A stretch of DNA of 64,000 bases from CAVORD01 sp963698535 (GCA_963698535.1 CAVORD010000001.1:1054001-1118000); one strand, 5' to 3'; shown: positions 26,308 through 35,543, counted from the stretch's first letter. The notes: generated by a model not told the origin, from the letters alone. Numbers and translations are program-made.

Positions 26308-27684
26308 ATGAAACTCCCTTATACAGAACCTTTTAAGACAAAAATGGTCGAGCCCATGTATCGCAGTACTCCTGAACAAAGGAAGGAGTGGCTGGACGCG
26401 GCTCATTATAACCTCTTTAGCCTGCGCTCGAATCAGGTATTTATAGATCTTCTCACCGATTCAGGTACCGGCGCAATGAGCGACAGGCAGTGGGCCGGGA
26501 TGATGGAAGGTGATGAGAGTTATGCAGGAGCCTCCTCCTACTACATGTTAAAAGAGGCCATTTATGATATAACAGGATTCAGTTACTTTTTACCAACCCA
26601 TCAGGGGCGGGCTGCGGAGAATGTTCTTTTTTCTGTTCTGGTAAAAGAGGGCGATCTGGTACCGGGTAACTCACATTTCGATACTACCAAGGGACATATT
26701 GAATTCAGAAAGGCGAAAGCCGTCGACTGTACCGTGGACGAGGCTTCAGATACAACTCTTATAAGGCCATTTAAAGGTAATGTCGACCTTAATAAGCTTG
26801 AGAAGGTGCTAAAGGAGAATCCCCCATCCAGAATATCATGCATAATTGTTACCCTTACAAATAATACTTCCGGCGGACAACCGGTAAGCATGGAGAACCT
26901 CAGGGGGGTGAGGAAACTGGCAGACGCTTATGGTGCAACAGTGATATTCGATTCCGCAAGGTTTGCAGAAAATGCATATTTCATAAAGACCCGCGAAGAG
27001 GGCTACTCAAACACCGGAATAAGGGAAATAGTAAGAGAGATGTTCTCCAATGCCGATGGCATGACGATGAGTTCCAAAAAAGATGCGATCGTTAATATGG
27101 GCGGTTTTATAGGAATGAGAAGCGAGGAACTTTTCAAAAAGGCATCAGTTTTTAATATAATATATGAAGGGTACATAACCTACGGTGGTATGTCGGGACG
27201 TGATATGAATGCCCTGGCAATAGGTCTTGGTGAAGGGACCGATTTCGACTACCTTGAATCACGCATCAGGCAGGTGCGACTGCTTGGCGAAAAGTTGAAG
27301 GAGTACAATGTGCCCGTGCAGGAACCTTTCGGAGGACATGCAGTTTTTGTTGATGCTTTGCGCTTTCTTCCCCAGATTGGCAGGGAGATGTTCCCTGCGC
27401 AGACCCTCGCAGTTGAACTGTATCTTGAAGGAGGGGTAAGAGGAGTGGAAATAGGTGCAATCATGGCCGACCGGGATCCCGTAACAAGAGAAAACAGATT
27501 CCCTGCTCTTGAGATGGTAAGACTTGCAATACCCAGGAGAGTCTATTCCGATAACCACATCGGGTATGTTGCTGCATGCCTTGGTAATATTATGGAAAGA
27601 AGAGATTCAGTAAAAGGAGGAATGAGGATAGTTGAAGAGGCTCCAATAATGAGACATTTTACCGTTAAACTTGAAAGATTGTAG
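26308..27684 (+). CDS. tnaA: tryptophanase
   Basis: This 458-residue PLP enzyme cleaves tryptophan to indole, pyruvate and ammonia. The start KLPYTEPFKTKMVEPM is typical. Cofactor residues are D215 in VIFDSARFAENA and the Schiff-base lysine K258 in MSSKKDAIVNMGG, with TNNTSGGQPVSM at about 184-195. Tyrosine phenol-lyase is a close relative that cannot be fully excluded, but the overall pattern and length favour tryptophanase. It fits the amino-acid-fermenting lifestyle suggested by 31284-38307. Confidence 0.92.
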   Translation: MKLPYTEPFKTKMVEPMYRSTPEQRKEWLDAAHYNLFSLRSNQVFIDLLTDSGTGAMSDRQWAGMMEGDESYAGASSYYMLKEAIYDITGFSYFLPTHQGRAAENVLFSVLVKEGDLVPGNSHFDTTKGHIEFRKAKAVDCTVDEASDTTLIRPFKGNVDLNKLEKVLKENPPSRISCIIVTLTNNTSGGQPVSMENLRGVRKLADAYGATVIFDSARFAENAYFIKTREEGYSNTGIREIVREMFSNADGMTMSSKKDAIVNMGGFIGMRSEELFKKASVFNIIYEGYITYGGMSGRDMNALAIGLGEGTDFDYLESRIRQVRLLGEKLKEYNVPVQEPFGGHAVFVDALRFLPQIGREMFPAQTLAVELYLEGGVRGVEIGAIMADRDPVTRENRFPALEMVRLAIPRRVYSDNHIGYVAACLGNIMERRDSVKGGMRIVEEAPIMRHFTVKLERL

Positions 27685-27738
27685 ATTAGTTTCATATTCT
27701 GTGATTTATGTTTTCCTTTGCAGATCGTAAAAATTTGA

Positions 27739-29082
27739 ATGAGAGATCTGACAGTTGGTAAAGAGGGAAAACTGATCCTGAATTTTGCAGGACCGATGCT
27801 TATCGGTAGCGTATTCCAGCAGTTTTACAATATAGTAGACAGCATCGTTGTAGGTAACTTCGTTGGCAAGGAGGCCCTGGCAGCTGTTGGTGCAAGTTTT
27901 CCGGTCATTTTTGTTATGGTCTCTCTGATAATCGGATTGGTTTCGGGGACCACAATTGTTATTTCTCAATATTTCGGCGCCAAGGATATGGTCAGCGTTA
28001 AGAAGGCTATAGATACAATGTACATCTATAGTTTTTTCTCTGCCATAGTTGTATCGGTAGTAGGTATATTCTTCAGCGAGAGTATCCTGAAGCTGTTGCA
28101 GTTACCTCCGGAGATTTTACCAATGGCAACATCCTACCTGCGCATAATTATGGCAGGTATTATCGTGTTTTTTGCTTTTAATGGCATAAATGCCGTTCTG
28201 CGGGGTCTGGGTGATTCAAGAACACCACTTTACTTCCTCATTGCGGCAACTCTCCTTAATGTTGTCCTCGACCTTCTGTTTGTTATAGTATTTGATATGG
28301 GTGTAGAGGGAGTAGCTATAGCCACAATAGCATCCAACGGGGTAGTCTTCCTGGCGGCGGCTTATCACCTGAACAGAACTCACAAAGTGATCAGGGTGGC
28401 AATCAGAGGGCTCATCTTCGACCTTGAGATATTCAAACAGAGCTTCAGGATAGGTCTGCCCACAGGACTGCAACAAACCTTTGTTGCTCTTGGGATCATG
28501 GCTTTGATGGGTATTGTCAATACCTTCGGGACAAATGTTATTGCAGCATTTTCAGTAGCATCAAGGATCGATGCCATTGCTACTATTCCGGCAATGGTAT
28601 TCGGACAGGCTCTGGCAACTTTTGTAGGTCAGAATCTGGGTGCCAATAAACCCGGACGTGTAAAATCCGGACTTAGGGCCACGGTAATTATGACAACGGC
28701 GGTGACAATAGTAACATCTGGTATTATTATCTTCTTCGGACATTTCCTGATTTCAGCCTTTACCCGCGATGCAGAGGTGATACGGATCGGTGATGAGTAC
28801 CTTACCATAGTCAGTTCATTTTATATGCTTATCGTACTGATGTTCATCTACGGAGGTGTAATGAGAGGCGCAGGCGACACGCTCATTCCAATGTTCTTTT
28901 CGCTTATCTCCCTTTGGCTTATAAGAATACCACTTGCACTTATCCTTAGTAAGCATTTCGGAGCCTCCGGAATATGGTGGGCAATACCTTCAGGCTGGCT
29001 GGTCGGACTGATATTGTATTTCGCATATTATAAAACCGGCAGATGGAAGAAAATGAGCGTTGTAAAATTTGATGAGGGCTGA
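27739..29082 (+). CDS. MATE-family efflux transporter
   Basis: This 447-residue protein has about twelve membrane helices in two related halves. Family marks include FYNIVDSIVVGNFVGKEALAAVGAS at about 30-54 and FVGQNLGANKPGRV near 295-308 in the second half. MATE pumps export cationic drugs or metabolites using Na+ or H+ gradients. The substrate is not predictable. It follows tnaA after 54 bases on the same strand; export of indole-related compounds would be speculation. Confidence 0.92.
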   Translation: MRDLTVGKEGKLILNFAGPMLIGSVFQQFYNIVDSIVVGNFVGKEALAAVGASFPVIFVMVSLIIGLVSGTTIVISQYFGAKDMVSVKKAIDTMYIYSFFSAIVVSVVGIFFSESILKLLQLPPEILPMATSYLRIIMAGIIVFFAFNGINAVLRGLGDSRTPLYFLIAATLLNVVLDLLFVIVFDMGVEGVAIATIASNGVVFLAAAYHLNRTHKVIRVAIRGLIFDLEIFKQSFRIGLPTGLQQTFVALGIMALMGIVNTFGTNVIAAFSVASRIDAIATIPAMVFGQALATFVGQNLGANKPGRVKSGLRATVIMTTAVTIVTSGIIIFFGHFLISAFTRDAEVIRIGDEYLTIVSSFYMLIVLMFIYGGVMRGAGDTLIPMFFSLISLWLIRIPLALILSKHFGASGIWWAIPSGWLVGLILYFAYYKTGRWKKMSVVKFDEG

Positions 29083-29096
29083 TCCCCTCTTTTTCC

Positions 29097-29104
29097 TACT
29101 TTTG
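29097..29104 (+). promoter_or_regulatory. -7 promoter element for yicC-gmk-nadD
   Basis: TACTTTTG is a perfect TAnnTTTG, 16 bases before the YicC ATG. A TTTG at 29068-29071 lies somewhat far upstream (25-base spacer) for a -33 box. Confidence 0.55.
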
Positions 29105-29120
29105 TATAAACAGACAGAGG

Positions 29121-29996
29121 ATGATAAAATCAATGACAGGGTTCGGTAAAGCGGTAATTGAAACCCCTCAAAGGAAAATTACCATGGAGATCCGTGCACT
29201 TAACAGCAAACAACTTGACATTAACACCAGGCTGCCCTGGCTCTTTAGAGAGAAGGAGATAGAAATCAGAAACCTTATAGGGAAAGTACTCTCAAGGGGC
29301 AAAATTGATCTCTCGGTAAATTTCGACTCACTGGAAGATGAATTCATACCCGTGATCAATAAATCAGCTATCCTGAATTACCATAATCAGCTTACTCAGA
29401 TAGCTTCTGAGCTATCTATAGATATATCAGGCAGGATACTTGAAGTAATAATGCGTCTGCCGGAAACAATGAAGCAGGAGAAGCCTGAGCTCTCGCCTGA
29501 AGAGTGGTCGTTTTTCGTTGATAATCTTACAGATACACTCAACAAGGCCGATCAGTACAGAATTGAGGAGGGCAAAGCTCTTGAAAAGGATCTTAGAGCA
29601 GGTATTCTGAATATTGAACAGACTCTTGAGATCATAGAACCACTGGAAGGTCAAAGGATTGAAAAGATAAGAGAACGCCTGCTGGCGATGCTAAAGGAAA
29701 ACAGTATCCCTGACCAGATCGACATGAACAGGTTTGAGCAGGAGTTGCTATACTACCTCGAAAAGATCGATATCAACGAGGAGAAGGTAAGGTTACGGCA
29801 GCATTGTACCTATTTTATTGATGTTCTGGAAAATGAGGAGTCGAACGGCAAGAAACTGGGATTTATAACCCAGGAGATAGGCCGTGAAATAAACACCATA
29901 GGATCCAAGGCTAATGATGCAGGCATTCAGCAAGCCGTGGTAAGAATGAAAGATGATCTGGAGAAAATAAAAGAACAGGTTCTGAACGTTCTTTAA
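29121..29996 (+). CDS. YicC-family endoribonuclease
   Basis: This 291-residue protein has the YicC N-terminal domain (MIKSMTGFGKAVIETPQRKI, then EIRALNSKQLDI) and the C-terminal DUF1732 domain at about 205-291, ending with LGFITQEIGREINTIGSKANDAGIQ. YicC proteins act on RNA and are usually encoded next to gmk, as here (13-base gap). Full length for the family. Confidence 0.93.
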   Translation: MIKSMTGFGKAVIETPQRKITMEIRALNSKQLDINTRLPWLFREKEIEIRNLIGKVLSRGKIDLSVNFDSLEDEFIPVINKSAILNYHNQLTQIASELSIDISGRILEVIMRLPETMKQEKPELSPEEWSFFVDNLTDTLNKADQYRIEEGKALEKDLRAGILNIEQTLEIIEPLEGQRIEKIRERLLAMLKENSIPDQIDMNRFEQELLYYLEKIDINEEKVRLRQHCTYFIDVLENEESNGKKLGFITQEIGREINTIGSKANDAGIQQAVVRMKDDLEKIKEQVLNVL

Positions 29997-30009
29997 GACT
30001 ACAATAATT

Positions 30010-30585
30010 ATGGCAACAAAGGGTAAGCTTCTTATTTTCTCGGCTCCCTCCGGATCGGGAAAGACAACCATCGTTTCGCGACTGATGGAGATTGTTCCCA
30101 ATATCGGATTTTCAGTTTCCGCAACCAGCAGATTGCCCAGGGGAGAGGAGAAAGATGGTATTCACTACTATTTTATCACGGCTGATAAATTCCGCGACCT
30201 TATCAGTCAGGATGCATTCATTGAATGGGAAGAAGTCTACAAAGACCATTATTACGGCACCCTCAAGTCGGAAATCGAAAAGCTGCGGGTTTCAGGAAAG
30301 CATGTTGCCTTCGATGTTGATGTACTGGGAGGGCTTAGCCTGAAGAGATATTTTGGGGAAGATGCCCGGTCAATATTCATTATGCCTCCTTCAACTGAAG
30401 AACTTAGAAAGAGACTGATAGGGAGAGGAACAGATGAGCCCGAGAAGATAGAGATGAGGATAGCCAAGGCTAAACAGGAGATGGAAGAGGCATGTAAATT
30501 CGACCATATTGTGATTAATCTCAACCTCGACTCTGCCTTAAGGGAAGTTGTTGACCTCGTCAAGGAATTTACCCAATCAAAATGA
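30010..30585 (+). CDS. gmk: guanylate kinase
   Basis: This 191-residue enzyme phosphorylates GMP to GDP with ATP. The P-loop is SAPSGSGKTTI at about 11-21, and the GMP-binding stretch SATSRLPRGEEKDGIHYYF lies at about 37-55. Full length. The stop overlaps the nadD start by four bases (ATGA), so the two are translationally coupled. Confidence 0.96.
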   Translation: MATKGKLLIFSAPSGSGKTTIVSRLMEIVPNIGFSVSATSRLPRGEEKDGIHYYFITADKFRDLISQDAFIEWEEVYKDHYYGTLKSEIEKLRVSGKHVAFDVDVLGGLSLKRYFGEDARSIFIMPPSTEELRKRLIGRGTDEPEKIEMRIAKAKQEMEEACKFDHIVINLNLDSALREVVDLVKEFTQSK

Positions 30586-31184
30586 TCACAGCACTCTTCT
30601 TCGGCTCTTTCAATCCGATCCACAAAGGACATATTGCCATTGGCAACTATATTGCCACCCTGGGTGATGTCGAAGAGGTCTGGTATATAGTAAGTCCGCT
30701 AAACCCGCTGAAAGATGAGGAGGGCCTTATTCCCGGAGAGGACCGCCTGAAAATGGTGGAGCTGGCATTTGAAGGCAATCCAAAAATATCGGCTTCAGGA
30801 ATAGAACTTGATATGCCCCTACCCTCTTACACTATTAATACACTCAGGTTGCTGAAACGTAAATATCCGGAAAAGAAATTCGCCATCATAATGGGTTCGG
30901 ACAATCTGGTGACACTGGATAAATGGAAAGAAATTGAATCTATTGTTGCAGGATTTGAGCTATTGGTATATCCGCGGCCAGGAGATTCACCAGCCGACCT
31001 GATATCTAAGTCGCAGCTTTTGTCAAGGGCAAAAATAAGATTAATAGATGCACCCCTGATCGAAATCTCATCAACCGAAATAAGGCAACTGATTATCTCC
31101 GGTAAAGATGTTGAATCTCTAATCGATAGTTCCACCCTTGACTACATCAATTCAAAAGGACTTTATAAGCCGGGAATAGTCTGA
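30582..31184 (+). CDS. nadD: nicotinate-nucleotide adenylyltransferase
   Basis: This 200-residue enzyme adenylates nicotinate mononucleotide in NAD synthesis. The N-terminal GSFNPIHKGH at about 8-17 is the nucleotidyltransferase HxGH motif, FAIIMGSDNL is the central family block, and ISSTEIRQLI at about 161-170 is the late ISxTxxR motif. Full length. It is the last gene of the yicC-gmk-nadD unit and is followed by a hairpin terminator. Confidence 0.95.
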   Translation: MITALFFGSFNPIHKGHIAIGNYIATLGDVEEVWYIVSPLNPLKDEEGLIPGEDRLKMVELAFEGNPKISASGIELDMPLPSYTINTLRLLKRKYPEKKFAIIMGSDNLVTLDKWKEIESIVAGFELLVYPRPGDSPADLISKSQLLSRAKIRLIDAPLIEISSTEIRQLIISGKDVESLIDSSTLDYINSKGLYKPGIV

Positions 31185-31217
31185 ATTCAATTTAAAAAGG
31201 GAGACTATTAAATAAAG

Positions 31218-31245
31218 AAGTCCGCAGCCATAAGGCCACGGACTT
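31218..31245. terminator. bidirectional terminator between nadD and the oxidoreductase genes
   Basis: A 7-bp stem AAGTCCG (31218-31224) with CGGACTT (31239-31245) encloses an inner GCC/GGC pairing. T-rich bases follow on both strands. A further AT-rich perfect 8-bp inverted repeat lies at 31259-31276, just after the minus-strand gene stop, and may assist. Confidence 0.65.
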
Positions 31246-31283
31246 ATATTTAGAATTTATAATACTACAGTATTATAATTACT

Positions 31284-31829
31284 TCAATTTACCTTTTTAA
31301 TGATCTCCATACCTCTGTTAATCGCCTCCTCGTTCATTGGAAGGAGGTGATGATATCTTTCAGGGAGCGACTTCTTAAGTCCTTTAATAACATTTTCAAG
31401 AGTAAGTACCGGTTTCAGCTTCATGAAACCTCCAAGCACGATCATGTTGAAAGTCTTTGAGGAGTCCATTTTAGATGCCTCTTCGGCAGCATCGACTCTG
31501 TAGACGAGTATGTCGGTCCGTTTTGGATGCCGGGTAATACCGTTGCCGTCGTAGATAAGCAAGCCCCCAGGCTTTACTGTCTCCTCGAACTTATCGAGTG
31601 ACTGCTGGTTAAGGATTATTGCAGTATCAAACCTTTTAATAACAGGTGAGCTAATGCGGTCATCGCTTAAAATAACGATAACATTAGCTGTTCCACCTCT
31701 CATTTCTGGTCCGTATGAGGGCATCCAGCTAACCTCCATATCCTGCATCACACCTGAGTATGCCATTATTTTACCCATTGAGAGGACACCTTGTCCACCA
31801 AATCCGGCTATTAATATTTCTTCTGTCAT
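31284..31829 (-). CDS. 2-oxoacid:ferredoxin oxidoreductase, gamma subunit
   Basis: This 181-residue subunit of a four-part 2-oxoacid oxidoreductase starts with EILIAGFGGQGVLSMGKIMAYSG, the gamma-domain hallmark, and includes EVSWMPSYGPEMRGGTANV. It completes the enzyme with the alpha, beta and ferredoxin subunits upstream. The complex oxidises 2-oxoacids to acyl-CoA, CO2 and reduced ferredoxin. It is the last gene of the run. Confidence 0.92.
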   Translation of the reverse strand: MTEEILIAGFGGQGVLSMGKIMAYSGVMQDMEVSWMPSYGPEMRGGTANVIVILSDDRISSPVIKRFDTAIILNQQSLDKFEETVKPGGLLIYDGNGITRHPKRTDILVYRVDAAEEASKMDSSKTFNMIVLGGFMKLKPVLTLENVIKGLKKSLPERYHHLLPMNEEAINRGMEIIKKVN

Positions 31830-31857
31830 TATTGTATCAGTTATTTTAACAATTGAA

Positions 31858-32637
31858 CTATTCAGCGGGAACCTTCATATCGCCAAGCGGATAGAACGGG
31901 AACATATTCTCCTCCATCCATTTATTCGATTGAACCGGCGTCATCTTCCATCCGGAGGGGCAGTTAGAAACTATTTCGATGAAGCATGTACCTCTCTCCT
32001 CTTTCTGGTATTCCACTGCTTTGCGTATTGCCTTTTTTGTTCTCCTCACATTAACCGGGGTATGAACACTCTGGCGTGTCACGAAATAAGTTCCCTCGAG
32101 CTGAGCAACCAGGTCGGTCATCTTTAGTGGATTACCCATCGTCTTTGTATTTCTTCCAAAGGGCGATGTTGATGATTTCATACCTGATAGTGTTGTTGGA
32201 GCCATCTGTCCGCCGGTCATCCCATATATACCGTTATTGATAAAGATAATAAGGATGTTCTCACCTCTGTTACAGGCATGTATTGTTTCAGCAGTACCAA
32301 TGGCAGCAAGGTCACCATCGCCCTGATATGTGAACACGAATTTCTCCGGCATAAGCCTTTTAATAGCCGTTGCCACGGCCGGGGCCCTTCCGTGTGCTGC
32401 CTGTTGCATATCAACATCGAGGTAGTTATACATTAGTACAGAGCATCCCACAGGTGCAATACCTATTGTTTCAGATTGAAGACCCATCTCTTCAATAACC
32501 TCGGCAAGGATACGGTGAGCCGTACCATGTCCGCAACCAGGACAGTAGTGCATTACATTTTCTGTAAGCAGCTTAGTTTTACTGTATGCAAGGTTCTCAA
32601 CCTTGATCATATCTTTTGCAGCAATATTTTCAGACAT
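31858..32637 (-). CDS. 2-oxoacid:ferredoxin oxidoreductase, beta (TPP) subunit
   Basis: This 259-residue subunit binds thiamine diphosphate. MHYCPGCGHGTAHRIL holds the CxxC iron-sulfur cysteines at about 28-37. The TPP motif runs from YQGDGDLAAIG near 103-113 to IFINNGIYGMTGGQ near 130-143. The KMTPVQSNKW tail fits the keto-isovalerate/2-oxoglutarate branch rather than the pyruvate branch. It ends three bases before the alpha-subunit stop on the coding strand side, so the set is one operon. Confidence 0.92.
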   Translation of the reverse strand: MSENIAAKDMIKVENLAYSKTKLLTENVMHYCPGCGHGTAHRILAEVIEEMGLQSETIGIAPVGCSVLMYNYLDVDMQQAAHGRAPAVATAIKRLMPEKFVFTYQGDGDLAAIGTAETIHACNRGENILIIFINNGIYGMTGGQMAPTTLSGMKSSTSPFGRNTKTMGNPLKMTDLVAQLEGTYFVTRQSVHTPVNVRRTKKAIRKAVEYQKEERGTCFIEIVSNCPSGWKMTPVQSNKWMEENMFPFYPLGDMKVPAE

Positions 32638-32640
32638 AAC

Positions 32641-33711
32641 TTAACCTCCAATTAATTTTGATTTCAGGTTCTCCACCACCTCTTCAGGAGTTGGAATGAT
32701 ACCACCCATTCTGCCAAAATGGTAAACCGGAACACGACCGTTTACCGACAGTTTAACATCCTCGACCATCTGACCCGCGCTCATTTCTACGCACAACATA
32801 CCTTTTACCCTGGTTGCCAGTTCAGCAAGTCTCTTCTCAGGAAACGGGAATAGTGTAATTGGCCTTAGCAATCCTACCTTAATACCTTCGGCACGACATA
32901 ACTGGACGGCTTTCTGACATACCCTGGCACTTGTACCGTATGCAACAAACAGATATTCAGCATCATCACATTGGATCTCCTCGAGAAGAACCTCTTTCTC
33001 TCTTATCTCTGAATATTTAGCCTGAAGTTTTATATTAAAGATCTCCTGGGCGTTGGAATCAAGATCCAGTGATGTAATAATGTTTCTTTCCCTGTCGGCT
33101 GTTTTACCAGTAGTAGCCCAATCGGGGAACGTCTTCATTCTCTCTTTTTGGGGCTTTAGCCATACCTTCTCCATCATTTGTCCAATGGCACCATCAGACA
33201 GGATCATAACAGGGTTCCTGTATTTGAAGGCCAGCTCAAAGCCAAGCTCCACAAAATCGGCCATCTCCTGGACCGACGCCGGAGCAAGTACTATCATATG
33301 GTAATCACCATGGCCTCCACCCTTAACAGCCTGAAAATAGTCAGACTGAGCTGGCTGGATCGTACCCAGTCCGGGGCCTCCCCTAACCACGTTTACAATA
33401 AGGCAGGGCAATTCGGCACCGGCAATATATGTTATTCCCTCCTGCTTAAGACTTATTCCGGGAGAGGAAGAAGATGTCATGACCTTCTTACCGCATCCTG
33501 CTCCGCCATATACCATATTGATCGCAGCAACTTCACTTTCAGCCTGCAGAACTACCATCCCGGTAGTTTCGAGAGGGTCATTCTCCATCAGGTACTCGAG
33601 TATCTCACTTTGAGGGGTGATCGGGTATCCGAAATAACCATCTGCACCAGCTCTGATCGCTGCCTCGGCAATTGCTTCATTGCCTTTCATCAATCTGAGT
33701 TCCTTTTCCAT
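32641..33711 (-). CDS. vorB: 2-oxoacid:ferredoxin oxidoreductase, alpha subunit (VorB type)
   Basis: This 356-residue alpha subunit starts with LRLMKGNEAIAEAAIRAGADGYFGYPITPQ, split here by position: KGNEAIAEAAIRAGAD at about 9-24 and GYPITPQSEI at about 29-38. It continues with TSSSSPGISLKQEGITYIAG. The size and pattern match subunits annotated as VorB, acting on branched-chain 2-oxoacids (3-methyl-2-oxobutanoate and relatives). The exact substrate range (branched, aromatic or 2-oxoglutarate) is not fixed by sequence. Neighbouring aminotransferase and ADP-forming synthetase genes support amino-acid fermentation. Confidence 0.88.
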   Translation of the reverse strand: MEKELRLMKGNEAIAEAAIRAGADGYFGYPITPQSEILEYLMENDPLETTGMVVLQAESEVAAINMVYGGAGCGKKVMTSSSSPGISLKQEGITYIAGAELPCLIVNVVRGGPGLGTIQPAQSDYFQAVKGGGHGDYHMIVLAPASVQEMADFVELGFELAFKYRNPVMILSDGAIGQMMEKVWLKPQKERMKTFPDWATTGKTADRERNIITSLDLDSNAQEIFNIKLQAKYSEIREKEVLLEEIQCDDAEYLFVAYGTSARVCQKAVQLCRAEGIKVGLLRPITLFPFPEKRLAELATRVKGMLCVEMSAGQMVEDVKLSVNGRVPVYHFGRMGGIIPTPEEVVENLKSKLIGG

Positions 33712-33744
33712 TTAAATATATTTACTTATTAATACTTTAATTAC

Positions 33745-33969
33745 TTACACTTTTGTCTTATAGACAGTTATCACACCATCGGGGCATACGATCGCACAAT
33801 TGGCACAACCAATACAAGCGTCCGGTAATGCCGGGTACGCATAGTTGTAACCTTTCCCGTTAACCTCTACCGCCATTGAGATAACAGATGTTGGGCAAGA
33901 TACAGAACAGACCTCACACCCCTTACACCTTTCCACATCTACAACGATTGTACCTTTAACTTTTGCCAT
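33745..33969 (-). CDS. ferredoxin-like subunit of the 2-oxoacid oxidoreductase
   Basis: This 74-residue protein carries two [4Fe-4S] motifs: CKGCEVCSVSCP at about 16-27 and CIGCANCAIVCP at about 52-63. It is the delta subunit that passes electrons from the TPP centre to free ferredoxin. It lies 33 bases before the alpha-subunit gene and 15 bases after the aminotransferase gene. Confidence 0.92.
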   Translation of the reverse strand: MAKVKGTIVVDVERCKGCEVCSVSCPTSVISMAVEVNGKGYNYAYPALPDACIGCANCAIVCPDGVITVYKTKV

Positions 33970-33984
33970 ATTATTTGAATTTAT

Positions 33985-35310
33985 TTATTGTTTTATCGGG
34001 TTACTTTCTCTAAAAAGTTTTACTCTCTCCTCAAGTACATCAAACATTTCAAACGGTATTTGCGAAACGCAGGCTCTTATACCTGAGATGCTTTCACTAC
34101 CTGTTATCCTTAAGGAAATAGCACTTATTCCAAAACTAAGCAGCCTCCTTAAGAGCTCACCACTATTAAGTCCGGGATACTCCAGAGTGAAATAGAATCC
34201 ATCGGCAATGGGATCATCCATATCATGATCATAAACTATATTAAAACCATGATCCAGGAATATTTTCTTCATCCGGCGGGCCTTCTCGCCATATATACTT
34301 ACATCATCAATAAATCTGTAGTCCCCGTCATTTACTGCTTTTAGCAAGGCAGCGAGACCATATTGAACCGAGTGGGTCACTCCTGAAGAGAGTGCATATA
34401 ATGCACCATATACCACCGAGTGACCGAAGCTGTCGGAAGAGTAGTACCTCTTTAGATCGGGGTACTTTCTTGAGAACAGCTTATTGGAAACAGCCAGAAG
34501 GCCAATACGTTGTCCGGCGTAGCTGAATATCTTACTGCTGGAAATCAGCAGCATATAGTTATCGGTATAATTAGCTACAGTTGGCTGAAATGGCTTTACT
34601 CCCGGCACCGAGTAGTCCTTTCTGAAATCCATCCCAAAATAGGCCAGATCTTCCATTACTATTGCATCGTACCGTGTGGCAAGCTCTCCTATAATCTTAA
34701 GTTCATCTTCAGTGAAGCATATCCACGACGGGTTGTTGGGGTTTGAGTAAAGTATTGTTGAAACTCTGCCTGTCTTAAGGTATGATTCAAGTTTATCCCT
34801 CAGCTTTTCCCCTCTGTACTTATAAATGTCGAATGATAAATGATCCTGACCCAATATTCTTACCTGTTGTTTCTGTACCGGGAATCCGGGATCGATAAAA
34901 AGTGTTCCCTCCTTTGAAGCATCGTTCCTGTTTGCTACCAGGAAGCCTATCATTGCACCCATCATTGAACCAACGGTAGGAACTATTCCTGATGGCGCTA
35001 TATCGATATTAAGGAATAGTTTAATAAACCGTGATGCCTCATCCCTTAATTCAGGGATACCCTCAATATTGGGATAGATTGCCCCAACGCCCCTCCTGAG
35101 GGCATCGATCTCAGCATTAACTCCGATTGAGGCTGGCACTAATCCGGGCACCCCCATTTCCATCCTAATGAGTTTTTCACCCGATTCTTTTTCAACCTGA
35201 TTGGCAAGTCTCACTATCTCGCGGATACTGGCTGTTCCAAGATCCGGCAGATTAGACTCCTCTATCAACCGGTCAATTAATGATTCTCCTATGTTAAGTT
35301 TATTGTCCAT
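33985..35310 (-). CDS. PLP-dependent aminotransferase, class I/II
   Basis: This 441-residue fold-type I aminotransferase shows YSNPNNPSWICFTEDEL at about 187-203, VMEDLAYFGMD with the cofactor aspartate, and LISSSKIFSYAGQRIGLLA with the Schiff-base lysine in SSSKIFS. It should convert amino acids to the 2-oxoacids used by the oxidoreductase encoded immediately downstream (15-base gap). The start ATG follows directly after a terminator-like hairpin and T run, an unusual arrangement described in the findings. Amino-acid preference is not resolved. Confidence 0.88.
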   Translation of the reverse strand: MDNKLNIGESLIDRLIEESNLPDLGTASIREIVRLANQVEKESGEKLIRMEMGVPGLVPASIGVNAEIDALRRGVGAIYPNIEGIPELRDEASRFIKLFLNIDIAPSGIVPTVGSMMGAMIGFLVANRNDASKEGTLFIDPGFPVQKQQVRILGQDHLSFDIYKYRGEKLRDKLESYLKTGRVSTILYSNPNNPSWICFTEDELKIIGELATRYDAIVMEDLAYFGMDFRKDYSVPGVKPFQPTVANYTDNYMLLISSSKIFSYAGQRIGLLAVSNKLFSRKYPDLKRYYSSDSFGHSVVYGALYALSSGVTHSVQYGLAALLKAVNDGDYRFIDDVSIYGEKARRMKKIFLDHGFNIVYDHDMDDPIADGFYFTLEYPGLNSGELLRRLLSFGISAISLRITGSESISGIRACVSQIPFEMFDVLEERVKLFRESNPIKQ

Positions 35311-35346
35311 ATAAAAATAAAAAGGGCAGTAATATCCTGACTGCCC
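35311..35346 (-). terminator. terminator-like hairpin just before the aminotransferase start
   Basis: On minus, a perfect 7-bp stem (GGGCAGT with ACTGCCC, 35340-35346 and 35324-35330, 9-base loop) is followed by TTTTTATTTTTAT and then immediately by the ATG at 35310. There is no room for a promoter between hairpin and gene, so transcripts of the gene must read through it. That suggests a conditional terminator (attenuator). Confidence 0.7.
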
Positions 35347-35358
35347 GACTTTCCAAGG

Positions 35359-35463
35359 TTAATCTCCCTTGCCATTAATGATTAGCTCCGGGATGAACTG
35401 CATCAAAAAACAAACCACACCCAATGAGCACCTATAATCCTCATTATGTGATGATTCGATCAT
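35359..35463 (-). other. possible 34-codon leader frame of the aminotransferase/VOR operon
   Basis: Within the roughly 210-base leader an ATG frame of 34 codons runs from 35463 to TAA 35359. It begins MIESSHNEDYRCSLGVV and its second half is rich in Ile, Leu, Val and Phe codons (11 of 34). The stop codon falls in the loop of a small CAAGG/CCTTG hairpin and 13 bases before the terminator stem. This is the layout of a leader-peptide attenuator, but no homologue is known to me and no Shine-Dalgarno match is strong. Confidence 0.35.
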
Positions 35464-35529
35464 TATAATATCTCTTTGTCCTTTCGGTATTCTTTTCAAT
35501 TTTTCTTCAGTTTCAAGACGTTCAATATA

Positions 35530-35537
35530 CAAAAATA
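35530..35537 (-). promoter_or_regulatory. -7 promoter element of the aminotransferase/VOR leader
   Basis: On minus the bases read TATTTTTG, a perfect TAnnTTTG. Transcription would begin near 35523, giving a leader of about 210 bases that holds the short frame and the terminator-like hairpin. No good -33 box was found. Confidence 0.45.
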
Positions 35538-35543
35538 AAAATC

